The notes below the pieces were generated by a model. The model saw nothing but the letters and a program-made list of their open reading frames with translations, ran no database searches and had not been told where the DNA came from. A stretch of DNA of 64,000 nucleotides from Sinohyriopsis cumingii (Eukaryota > Mollusca > Bivalvia > Unionida > Unionidae). Location of the stretch: the NCBI GenBank assembly GCA_028554795.2, contig CM068842.1, positions 47,699,574 through 47,763,573 of the forward strand. Direction: 5' to 3'. The stretch's first letter is position 1. Every line of letters starts with the position of its first letter. Made by a program: the position numbers and the translations under genes. Below, in pieces: positions 49,371 through 60,745 of this stretch.

Positions 49371-49916
49371 CTTTTATTCCAGTTAAATACATGAGTTACA
49401 CAGTACATGACACCCTGATGAGTAATAATATTTAGCTATAATAAGCTTCATTCCATAATCTCAAAAGAATGATAGACAATTTTAGATATTGAGAAAAATA
49501 CTTGGTATCGACAAGAGGACCCACAATGTGGTTCACAACACAACTTCTAATGATGATATATACACATACCAAGTTTGTTTTATCTCTTTGCCTCAAAAGG
49601 CTCTAAAGTTATAGAACCAATAGGAAAATAAGACAGAAAACTGAAAATAATGATCTAAGACCTTGAACTTTAATTTAGATGTGGTAGACAACATATCTTT
49701 TTATTTATAAGTTTACAACCTGGATTGATCTGATATTCCAATCCATGTCCCTGTAGTCACAAGTTTGGCACACTAACCACAAAGTCACCATGCCTTACAA
49801 TATGCAAGGAAGTACATCAGGCCTTTTTACAATGCTGAGCCCACAGGGTACATCAAACACATTCTTGTGATGATATACCAATATCAAATTCCCAATCAGT
49901 TAGCTATTTGTCATCT

Positions 49917-50175
49917 TTCTATCTATTTCCAGACTGTTTCCTGACATGAATTTGTCTCGTCAGACTCTTGAAATGCTGTTACCTATTTCCAGTCTATTTC
50001 CTGGCATGAATATGTCTTGTCAGATTCTTGAAATGCTGTTATCTGTTTCCAATCTATTTCCTGACCTGAAATTGTCTTGTCAGATTCTTGTAATGCTGTT
50101 ATCTATGTCCAGTCTATTTCCTGACATGAATTTGTCTTGTCAGACTCTTGCCATGCTGTTACTTGTAGTATCCAG
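49917..50175. repeat. 60-bp tandem repeat, about 4 copies
   Basis: The unit contains ttcctgacatgaatttgtct, cgtcagactcttgaaatgct and gttatctatttcc. Because 60 is a multiple of three, an 80-codon ORF of repeated peptide runs through it. I do not regard it as a gene. Confidence 0.93.
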
Positions 50176-50684
50176 TTTGTTGCCATAAGGCCGATTTCAT
50201 AAATGAGAGACAGACATCATAAAATGGAGGACAGCACAAGAAACTTTTCATATGACAATGTTTAGGTAACAATATTTCTAGCCATGACAAACTTGATTCC
50301 ATACACATACATGCTTATTTATGGATATGACTGTATATCTGTATACATGCATGTAGAAATAAATCAAAGCATTTTATTGACAGAAGCCTCAGATATCTCG
50401 AGTTATACATAGTTCTCAGCACTAAGGACATAATAATGCCATCTTTTCAATCACCACATTTTATTGCAAATTATGAGCAAATTTCCTAGCATGATGAGTT
50501 TGGAGAAGAAAGATAAGTTCTGCTAGGGAACACCCAAACACTATATATTTTTTTGAGTGATATTTCTTATGTACTTGCCAAAATTGTAAAATCTTCTCTT
50601 TTCAAACATCATAGCTAACAAGAAAAAGCATATGATTTTTAATAAGTAAATGGACTAATAAAAAGATTCATTCTTTTTTAACAT

Positions 50685-50825
50685 TACTGGCATGATACTT
50701 TTGTAACATTATGATACCTTTTTAACATTACAATACTTTTTCACATTATGATGTTTTTAACATTATAACACTTTTTTAACATTATGATGTGTTTTTAACA
50801 TTATGATAATTTTGTAACATTCTCA
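50685..50825. repeat. Short repeats of ttttaacattatgat
   Basis: About seven imperfect copies of acattatgatactttttta, spaced 20-25 bp. Confidence 0.8.
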
Positions 50826-51088
50826 GATACTTCATTTTATTCAGACAGATCAAAATCAATAGAACAAAAACTTTGTGACTTAAATTTCTGCAAATATGTC
50901 AAAAATATGAAACATGGTAATAATTTTTTTATCACATACTGTAAATATAAATCAGAGTTATAAAATCAAATAATAAATATAAAGTCACACTGTAACCCAA
51001 TACATCAGCAATGACATGAAAAATCACAAGTTGATTTGACCATTCCTGTCATATAATACAATGGTATATTATAGTAATATTCATTACC

Positions 51089-51300
51089 ATATATACTCAC
51101 TTCTAAGATTAGTGCAACTGCAAGCTGCACAGACCCACAGCTGCTGTTACATAATGTGCTGTCAGATCTGGGGTCTGTGCAGTTAGGAGTAATCATTAGA
51201 ACAAACAACGTAGACCCTGGTATGCAGGCGCATTATGCTATGGCAGATAATGATCTTTGTTTTTGGCAGTTTGACATAACTTATAAGCAAATATATATGT
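51089..51300. mobile_element. Foldback element, copy 5 (cluster)
   Basis: tatatactcacttctaagat at the left and cttataagcaaatatatat at the right. The hairpins are cacagacccacagctgctg and acaacgtagaccctggtatg, each with its partner arm. Confidence 0.85.
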
Positions 51301-51410
51301 TACATATACAGTATTTAAAAAGTACCAAATTATTTACCCTGTTACACTGACCATAGGATTCTCTATACATACTGTCATGCAAAACTTGATTAATTAAAAA
51401 ATGTACTATA

Positions 51411-51622
51411 CATATACTTTTTTAAAAGTTGAGTCCAACTGCAATCTACAAAGACCCAGGTCTGCCAGTACATGATGCACCAGCAGATCTGGGTCTATGC
51501 AGTTTGTTAGGCACAATCATTAAAACAAACAACACAGAACCTGTGTTATGTCATTATGTGACAGAAGATCAGGGTTTCTGTTGTTTACTATTGAACTTGG
51601 CTTATAAGCGAGTATGTGTGGT
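51411..51622. mobile_element. Foldback element, copy 6 (cluster)
   Basis: gttgagtccaactgcaatct to cttataagcgagtatgtgtg. The inner arms are gacccaggtctgccag and cagcagatctgggtctatgc. Confidence 0.85.
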
Positions 51623-51757
51623 ACTGTATACTGATATATGAAAATCCATCAAGTTCCTTTGACACTGCCAGCAGTGATTTGTTTTACATTTCTAAAGTTT
51701 CAAACATAAAATGTTAGAAAATGATAACAAAAAATGATACAATCAATTATAAGTACC

Positions 51758-51974
51758 TTATATACTTGCTTATGAGTCCAACTGCAAACTGCACAGACAC
51801 AGAACTGCCATATCATAATGCTCTGGCAGACCGAGGTCTGTGCAGTTTGTTAGGAGTAATCTATAGAACAAACAACATAGACCCTGATCTGCAGGCACAT
51901 TATGCTATGGCAGATCAGGATCTTAGTTGTTTGCAGTTTGACTTGACTTATATAGGAGTATATATATATGGTAT
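51758..51974. mobile_element. Foldback element, copy 7 (cluster)
   Basis: tatacttgcttatgagtcca to gacttatataggagtatat. Both inner hairpins are well kept (ctgatctgcaggcacattat with atggcagatcagg). Confidence 0.87.
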
Positions 51975-52059
51975 ATATCATGACCTGATTATATAAATAA
52001 TGCATACCTTATGATTTATGAAAATCATACAATAGCATATGCAGTCACTTATAAGTACC

Positions 52060-52268
52060 ACATACACTCACTTATTAGTCGAGTCTAACTGCAAATAATA
52101 TAGCTCCTGATCTGCTATAGCATAATGCACCTACAGATCAGGGCCTATGTTGTTTATTTTACTGATTACTCCTTACAAACTGCACAGATCCAGATCTGCT
52201 GGCACATGTGATGGCAGATCTGGGTCTGTGCAGTTTGCAGTTTGCCTTGTCTTATAGGAAATAAAGAC
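52060..52268. mobile_element. Foldback element, copy 8 (cluster, reversed hairpin order)
   Basis: cactcacttattagtcgagt to the degraded ccttgtcttatagg. The ctacagatcagggcctatgt hairpin precedes gatccagatctgctggcac with its partner ggcagatctgggtctgtgca. Confidence 0.86.
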
Positions 52269-52275
52269 AGTAATG

Positions 52276-52380
52276 TACAATTGCAAACTGCACAAATCCG
52301 GATGTGCCAATGAATAAAGCCAGCAGATCTAGGTCAATGCAGTTTGTTAGATCGGGGTCTTGTTTGTAGTTGGCAATTAT
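52276..52380. mobile_element. Foldback element, truncated copy 9
   Basis: One hairpin only (gcaaactgcacaaatccgg with cagcagatctaggtcaatgc) and a remnant of the second (gatcggggtcttgtttgt). It ends about 35 bp from the weak donor of the exon at 52415. Confidence 0.75.
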
Positions 52381-52414
52381 ATCGACTACAGCAAATGGAC
52401 ACCATTCTTAAAAC

Positions 52415-52515
52415 TTTTGAAATTTGCAGTCTTGGATTTTTGTTCACGCACAAATAACACAACTGTTCCAGTGATTCTAAACACAAATCAAATGCCCGTA
52501 ATTGCTGAGCATATC
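52415..52515 (-). CDS. Small exon, amphipathic segment (GYAQQLRAFDLCLESLEQ...)
   Basis: The acceptor is GTGCCCAG|GA at 52517-52516, and the exon begins with two bases that complete the Gly codon split by the giant exon. It encodes 33 more residues beginning YAQQLRAFDLCLESLEQLC and ending LQISK. The pattern is helical and amphipathic with four Cys-containing positions or neighbours. The donor is weak (TCAAAA|GTTTTAAG at 52414-52413) but gives phase 0, as the next exon needs. A foldback repeat copy ends about 35 bp into the downstream intron. No known domain was recognised. The call rests on phase agreement and protein-like composition. Confidence 0.62.
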
Positions 52516-52929
52516 CTGGGCACATGTACATAGCAAATGTACTGAATGAACAAATTTCAAGATAAATCTTGAAGTTCCATCAAGTGTATTGTTGTCTTGA
52601 TGTCAGAGAGAAACATGAACCTCTTGTACTGAACAATTTACTTTTTTCTTCTGCTAATTAGAAGACCATGCATTAGTGACACTACTGATACCATGCATCA
52701 ATCACATCTTGAGGAAATTAAAGAACATTATTTTAACTTTTTTGCAGTAATTGGAGAGTCTATCAGTCAGCTACTATGCTTCCACAAACCTTATGAGAAA
52801 TCTTCCCAAGTCTCATACCACCCCCCACCCCCAAAGTCATCACATTTATTTACTATTTTGCAGTGTAAATGCATTTGCTTGCTGATAGACTGGCATATAA
52901 ATGAAGATATTTGAACCAGAGTGATCTGA

Positions 52930-53644
<715 letters not shown>

Positions 53645-54089
53645 TTTGCATCTTGAGTGGCATCTATTCAATCTGGCTAACAAATGTCTTATGAGAAATA
53701 AAGAGAAGAACTGGTAGACCAACAGAGAGATCCATTTAATCAAACTGTTACCTGCAAGACATTGGGGCATAAACAAAAACCTAATATTCATTAATTTTGC
53801 TGATGTTGAGACCACTGTGACTCCTGGAAAGTGATACATAGGTCTCATTATTTGTCTAAGCAGCCAAGACCAAATAAGGTGAATATTAATTCTGTAGGAT
53901 GGACATGGACCTCTGCTTTCAACTGATTTTTTCTATTGCAAGCCTCTCCATTGATATCTACAAGTGAACAATTCACAAAAAAATCCATTTCTCAGAAACT
54001 GATTCTCCATCTATCCTCCTTCCTGTGGACAAATATAAATGGCAGTTCACTTAACTGATAGCCAATGACTCAAGCTTGAGTTATCCTAC

Positions 54090-55045
54090 CTATCCATTCT
54101 TTTGAAAATCTTGAAAATTCTTCTAATAAACCAGAGAAGTCATCATCTGTGTGATACTTAATTAACTCATTGGCATCATTTGAATTGTCCATAGAATTGT
54201 TAGCCATAGTATCACTCCCTTTAGCATTAAAATCTTCTTTTGAGGAAACCCAAAGATTTTTGTTGACATCTATCGTGCATAATCATTACCTGTTTATTTT
54301 TCAAATCCAGCAAATGGACTAAAATGAACAGCTCTCTTTCTGTCATGGCTAGAATTTGTATCATTATCTCATATTAAGTTCATGCAGATGAACAAATTTT
54401 TGTGTTGATATAATTCTCCTTGTCTTCATAAAATAAATTTTTATTATCTGCACAATATGATTGTGTTGTACATGGCTTAATCAAAGCATGATTATATTTT
54501 CTGCTGATGACTTCTCTTTTTTTGTCTCTGAAGTCTTCATATTCATGTGCCGTTCTCCTGGATAATCTTCTAGGTCTTTGGAGGATCAAGGCATGGCCAC
54601 CTTCAGGACTGGATATCTCTTAGCACAGCAAGATGTAAACATTTCCAAATCTATTTTACAATTATTTTTTCTATAGGTAATACCAGAAATTGGTACTTTT
54701 GTTAAAGAACCTTCCAGCTTCATTGTGGAAGAAATTATCTGATTTGGACATACAGTTATCTACACAACTGTATTGGTTTATACCTGTGGTAACCCTCTGT
54801 CTCTGAGAGTGTGAAACTATGTCCTGCACTGGTTGTCCTGTCTCCCATCTTAAGCCCTTGTGTCATTTGTACTCCTTTTGCATTGGGAGACACATTCTTG
54901 GAGCTTGTCACTGTAATGAAGTTAGGTTCCTTGTTGTCAGTGTCTTTTAACTAGTCTCATCCATGGCTTCTTCAAGTTTTGGAAACTCATCTCTTTCTTC
55001 CCTGACATTTCTATTATCCATGGCCTTCTCCTCCAAGATACAAAA
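54090..55045 (-). pseudogene. Decayed protein-coding relic (former exon) inside the intron
   Basis: On the minus strand, protein-like stretches follow one another in changing frames. These include EKAMDNRNVREERDEF (stop at 54949-54947), NVSPNAKGVQMTQGLKMG (stop at 54758-54756), SKSDNFFHNEAGRFF (stop at 54673-54671), DLEMFTSCCAKRYPV (stop at 54588-54586), RRTAHEYEDFRDKKREV (stop near 54380), DRKRAVHFSPFAGFEK (stop at 54296-54294) and TDDDFSGLLEEFSRFSKEW. At least six frame changes or stops are needed. Composition (Ser, Asp, Asn, Lys) is like the giant exon next to it. The last stretch ends in a donor-like ATAG|GTAGGA of phase 1, the same phase as the functional donor at 55937. I infer a former 3' part of the giant exon, or of a duplicate of it. 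Assembly indels are possible but all surrounding exons are intact. Confidence 0.7.
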
Positions 55046-55049
55046 CAAT

Positions 55050-55955
55050 ATAGTTTTTTTTTGGCTATCTGTGTGTCAATCTCAACTTAATCTGGCTCTG
55101 TAGTTTTTTTTGGCTATCTGTGTGTCAATCTCAATTTAATCTGGCTCTGTAGTTTTTTTTGGCTATCTGTGTGTCAATCTCAACTTAATCTGGCTCTGTA
55201 GTTTTTTTCTGGCTATCTGTGTGTCAATCTCAACTTAATCTGGCTCTGTAGTTTTTTTTGGCTATCTGTGTGTCAATCTCAACTTAATCTGGCTCTGTAG
55301 TTTTTTTTGGCTGTCTGTGTGTCAATCTCAACTTAATCTGGCTCTGTAGTTTTTTTTTGGCCGTCTGTGTGTCAATCTCCACTTAACCTGGCTCTGTAGT
55401 TTTTTTTTGGCTGTCTGTGTGTCAATCTCAACTTAATCTGGCTCTGTAGTTTTTTTTGGGCTGACTGTGTGTCAATCTCAACTTAATCTGGCTCTGTAGT
55501 TTTTTTTTGGCTATCTGTGTGTCAATCTCAACTTAATCTGGCTCTGTAGTTTTTTTTTGGCTATCTGTGTGTCAATCTCAACTTAATCTGGCTCTGTAGT
55601 TTTTTTTTGGCTATCTGTGTGTCAATCTCAACTTAATCTGGCTCTGTAGTTTTTTTTTGGCTATCTGTGTGTCAATCTCAACTTAATCTGGCTCTGTAGT
55701 TTTTTTTTGGCTATCTGTGTGTCAATCTCAACTTAATCTGGCTCTGTAGTTTGTTTTTGGCTATCTGTGTGTCAATCTCAACTTAATCTGGCTCTGTAGT
55801 TTTTTTTTGGCTATCTGTGTGTCAATCTCAACTTAATCTGGCTCTGTAGTTTTTTTTTGGCTATCTGTGTGTCAATCTCAACTTTATCTGGCTCTGTAGT
55901 TTTTTTCTGGCTGACTGTGTGTCAATCTCCACTTAACCTGGCTCATAATCACATT
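55050..55955. repeat. 49-bp minisatellite overlapping the giant exon's splice donor
   Basis: About 18 copies of a unit containing ggctatctgtgtgtcaatc, aacttaatctggctctgtag and a T run of variable length. The copy nearest the exon (55921-55947) contains the exon end and donor, read on the minus strand as GAGCCAG|GTTAAGTGGAG. Most other copies read GAGCCAGATTAAGTTGAG, so the donor GT is AT. One internal copy (55376-55395) keeps GAGCCAGGTTAAGTGGAG. Confidence 0.95.
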
Positions 55956-58900
55956 GAATGATTCCATCTTCTTTTAAAAAAAATTGCAGTTGTGAAGATA
56001 TTTTTCGAGACAGAAGTATTCTTTTGAAGGTTTCTTTAGCACTGATTTTATGAGAAAATGTGAAATTATGATCTTCGTCCTCAAAACTGCATTGGCTTCC
56101 TTGCTGGAACAGTTCAGATTGGTCAACGTAATATTGTTTCTTGAAATCTTTAGTTTCAAAAGTTTCATCCACTGTATCTGCATCATAATTTTTGTTATCT
56201 TCACAGTATATTGTATTGTTGTCAGTTACTTTATCAGATGGAAAACTTTCAATGCCATTATGAGACACTATAGATTCCATGCTATCATATAGCTTGTGTT
56301 CCTCTGATGGCGTCAAATGCTGAAACAAAGACAGATCAGTCGATTTATAGCCATCTCTGAATCCACTCATCAAACAGTTTGGACTATCTTCTGTTGATGA
56401 GTGAGATTCACAGTCGACATAACCATTCATTTTGCTTGAGTCCATGCTGTCTTTTAGGCCTCTATCTAAACGAATCCTTTGACCTGAATTTTTACTTTTT
56501 TCTATATCTGATGTACCCCTTAGCTTAAACTCAGCATCTGAACAAGTATAAAGTCTTTCAAAATTTTCATCATTCTTTACAAATCTGGAAAGCCTTGTTT
56601 GGAATGCACCATTATCGTTTCCATTCTCATGAGAAATGTTGTCATCATGGCCTTCGAAAGAACCATTACTAGGACTAAAATGCCACTGCTTCTCAACAGA
56701 ATCTGAATCTTTTTTTCTGTCTGTTCCTAAAACAATGAAAGCTGAGGACCTAAAGCTGGGCCTCCCAGAATCATCTACCAAAATGGAGACTTCACTTCTA
56801 AAGAGGCAACTTTTTCCAGAATCGTTAAGTTCTAAACCAAATTTTCTCTCGTGGTCAACTTTGTCATCTTCAACTTTGTGATCCAAATAGTGGTCATGAC
56901 AACCTAGTCTTGCAGAGTTACTATTACCATCTGTTATAGCAAAATTTGCATTGGGTAAGAGTCTGTTACGGTCTTCTCCATGTATGCTGCTGTTATTGCA
57001 ATTTAACTCTGTACACTGCTTTTGTTTTGATAAAGAAAATTTTTGGTGACACGATGAAATGGTGACATCACTCTCTATCTTATCCAAACTCTTCATAAGA
57101 ATGTCATTGATTGGAGAACAACAATTGACTGAGATAAGCATGTTTGTTTGACTAGATGAATCTTCTGAATTAATACTTCTATCCATCAAACTGTTAGCAC
57201 TGTTGCTGTGGCAACCAGTCATCTTATCAGAAATACTGTGCTTTTCCAGTCTATTTTTCCCAGCCTCAAGGTCATCCCTGTCATAATCGTTCTTATCCCA
57301 CTGAGTAGCTCTGTCTTGGACAAGACAAAAAATATTAGCAAACCCATTTGAACTTGCTTGAAGAAAGTTCTTGGCCAGGCCTGAAAGATCTGAAAGACTA
57401 ACCAGAGGCATCAGAGTTCCATCTTCTGCTTGTGTTCCCACCACTCGTTTCTTGAGAGGACCTCCCTGCTGGGTGTCCATAGTGGAGGTGCTAACACATG
57501 AGGAGTTGTAAGTTTCTTTAAGGTAGCTTTTACGACTAAAATTAATATCAGGGTATGTCTCAACTGCCTGACATGCCTTTTCCATCTGAGAATCATCACT
57601 TAAAGAGGTGAGAGATTCTGATGGAATTTTTTTCCTGTCCGGTGATATATCATAATCCAAACTATCATTCTGATTGTCCAGGCTTTTAATCTCAATGACA
57701 GTTACTGGTGACAGATGACTGCATGGACTTGAAGAAGATGGAGTTGGAGACAAAAGTTTGTCATCTCTATCACTGACAGTAAGAAAGTTGGAAGATGTGG
57801 ACAATCTTCTTTCTTCTCTTCCATGTGTTAAAGAATGCAGTCCTTCACCTGAATTTCCATCATGTTCCTCTGGCAGTGTATCTATACTTTTGAAGACTTT
57901 TTCAACTTGATGCCCCCATTGTCTCCCTGACATAATCTCTGCAACTTCTAAGCTATCTGTGGAAATTACTTGTTTTGTCTCACTGTGTGGAACTGGAGTC
58001 TTGGGTCTCTCAGTGATACATGATATCTTATTATCTACAGGACTACATATGTCACCTTCAGAACCAAGTTTGTCAGAAACAACGATGCTTGGAACACTTA
58101 TCAAAGCTTTGCATTTACTGCTATCTGAGGTATCAGTATGTTTCTGTATAAATAATTCTGCATGTTCTGTACTTGCCGAGTTGCCAAAATTTTCATCACA
58201 AGTACTGGAATGGAACACATGCAAATAAATATTATTTTCTGTGTGCTCATCTGAGTCATTATATTCTTTGGAATTTTTTTCCTCCTGGATGAAAAACTTT
58301 TTCATATGGGAATCTCTGTTCTCCTGGAAATCAAAACTCGGGGATCTGGAATGCACCTTAATGTCGTCTTCTTCACTCAGTGTTTCCAGAAACAGTGGTA
58401 GTGAATTTTGTCGGTTTCTAGAATACATCTGCCTCTTCCTATCCACAGAAGTTTCGTGAGTTTTTGATTTACAATTAACATCTTCAGAAGCCTGGGAGTC
58501 TGTATTTTTAATCAGCCGGTCAGAAACTGTAGTCCTGCTGAGAGGGCGATGTTGTAATATTTTGTCATTAAAGCTATTTGTTCGAGGCCTTGAGCCTGAC
58601 TTAAAGAATCTTTTGGGGTATTGGAAAGGCCTCATTGCCTTATATGTAGACAGAGAGGAACTATCATTTAATTTATCAAATGACTCTTTCCAAGCATTAA
58701 TTTTGGAGTTGTTGCTGCCTCTATTAGGAAAATAACTTTGATCAAAACTTTTGCAGTACTCTGGATAACTAGTCTGACCTTGATGGGGCATAATTGAGTG
58801 TAAGTTGGTACTGTTCTTGACCATTTTCTCATACCAGCTACGCATGAACCTCTCAGGAAGAAATTCACTGCCATCAGCAAAACCAAGATTCATTAGAACC

Positions 58901-59962
58901 TGCTCAGCTACCAGTGGTTGATAGTTCATTGCATCAAGTGGCACAGATGGGTGTTGTCTATGAAAGGTTACACCAGAGTGCCTCATTGAAGGAAGAGGTG
59001 ACCTGGCTGGGTAACCACCACCGAAAACATCCCCTTTACAAAAAAATGTACCACCTTTTTGCATAACTGATGAATTAGATTGCTGGAAGTTGTCAAAATC
59101 ATGATTGATCCTATCATTTGATGTGCTTGATGACACAGAATTTGATGTAATAAACTGATCACTAGTTGTTTCTGAGGACACGACAGAGCTGGCAAAGGAT
59201 GAATCCACCCTACTGATGTGAGGCTTTATTCTCTTTAGCTTTGAATATTGCTCAAAAAGTCCATAAGAATCAATGGATATTTGTGCACTATCCGTGGATG
59301 ATGTGCTAGATGTATCTGCTCCTCCCCTGTGCTTTTTCCTGCTAAACACCTTCTTGGCAAATGGAAATTCTTCATTATCTTCATCTGGAATGATCAAGTC
59401 ATGATGTCTCTGTTGGCCTTTTTTAATAATTTTTTGTGAATTTTTTTGTCCAACAACTCTTTGTTTCTTTGAGTCCTCTCTAGAGGAGCTTACAGTATGT
59501 GATGAGTATCTGTTGAATTCATTTTCACTGACAGGATGATATAAATCTGTACTCTTTCTCAGATCAAAATCAATCCATTCATCAAGCAAAGAGTCTGATG
59601 TGCTTGACTTGGAGGCATTGGACCTGTTAGCAAAACTGCTTTTTGAACTCTCATAATTGGGCACAAAACTGCTTCCTGTGGATTCTTGATTGGTAAATTG
59701 CTGTCCTGAGTACATCTTCAAATCTCCATGGGAGTTCTCTAATTTTACATTGGATGACACAGAGTCGCAACTACAAGTGTCATACCTATCACAAGAGCTC
59801 CTTGAAGAGTGGGTTTGTGATAATTCTGACTGGTTCTGGCTGTCAGATTCATCAAATGAAGAGGAGATTTTGGACATTCTAGATGCTGAATACAAGTGGT
59901 CCTTGTCCAGTGCAAATCTCGGAGAGAACTCATTCAAATTCCATCCAGAGGAGATCCATTGT
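55938..59962 (-). CDS. Giant internal exon: Ser-rich disordered protein with KRAP/ITPRID-like motif
   Basis: This exon carries 1,341 whole codons plus one split base at each end. The acceptor is TTGTTGCAG|A at 59964-59963 and the donor is CCAG|GTTAAGT at 55937-55936. The open frame runs on to 59988 only by reading into the acceptor tract, so the Met there is probably not a start. The protein is rich in Ser, Asp, Asn and Lys with no membrane segment or globular domain that I can see. At exon residues about 352-372 (58908-58846) it reads AEQVLMNLGF, a short spacer, then LPERF. This resembles the core of the KRAP/ITPRID/Tespa1 inositol-trisphosphate-receptor-binding region, whose pattern as I recall it is LxxLGF, acidic residues, then IPxRF. 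In vertebrate members this motif lies in the N-terminal part and a coiled coil near the C-terminus, the same order as here. The match is short and the family assignment is tentative. The frame meets a stop (TAA) inside the donor, so an unspliced product would end after ...CDYEPG. Confidence 0.93.
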
Positions 59963-60354
59963 CTGCAACAATATAGAAAATATGTCATCTTTATTTTATC
60001 TCTTTGAACCCTTTGATTGTTATAAATGTCACATTGAAATTCTGTACAGAGAGGAAAATCTAATTACACAGAAGAATTTTCAAATGTTCTAAAATGAACA
60101 ATGAACAAGAAGAAAATTCAGAAAAAATTCAATCAAGCTTTGGAATTAGCCTAAACACAAGTTTTTTTTAAAGTGAAACAACATGATTCATATCTTTTCA
60201 TTCTCTAAGGTTCTCACTAAAATTTTAATGTTGAAGTTCAGGATCCAAAGATGAACAAAGATATAGTGTCCCAGCTGAGAAAGTTAGTTCCACTCCTAAA
60301 CTTATATGTAGATGCACCAATTAATTGTTATTCATCTGTCAAACTACTGTTATT

Positions 60355-60745
60355 ATGAGCAAAGCAAAATATTTGATGTTATACAGCTGTCAACAGCTAT
60401 CATGATCAATGCAAAATATTTGATGTTACACAGCTGTCAACAGTTATCGTGATCAGTGCAAAATATTTTATGTCATTCAGCTGTCAACTGCTATTGTGGT
60501 CAAGGAAATATTTTATGTTATTCAGCTGTCAGCTGCTATTGTGGTCATCAAGGCAAATTATTTGATGTTATTCAGATGTCATATGCTATTGTGGTCAAGG
60601 TGAAATATTTGACATTATTTAGCTGTCAAATGCTATTATGGTCATCAAGTCAAATTATTTGATGTTATTCAGATGTCAAATGCTATTGTGGTCATCAAAG
60701 CAAATTATTTGATGTTATTCAGATGTCAAATGCTATTGTGGCCAA
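60355..60745. repeat. About 50-bp tandem repeat, ~8 copies
   Basis: The unit contains tatttgatgttattcagatg, tcaaatgctattgtggtcat and caaagcaaa. Copies vary in length. Intron upstream of the giant exon. Confidence 0.9.

Noticed and set aside
49946-50188. 80-codon ORF with 20-residue repeated peptide
   Set aside because: The tandem unit is 60 bp, so the frame stays open by arithmetic. No other coding evidence.
59963-59988. Met codon at 59988 as the protein start
   Set aside because: The first nine codons are the acceptor pyrimidine tract (ttttctatattgttgcag). The exon begins at 59962 with one base of a split codon, so an upstream exon is expected.
56050-60092. Short ORFs on both strands across the giant exon
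   Set aside because: Out-of-frame or antisense shadows of the 1,341-codon exon.
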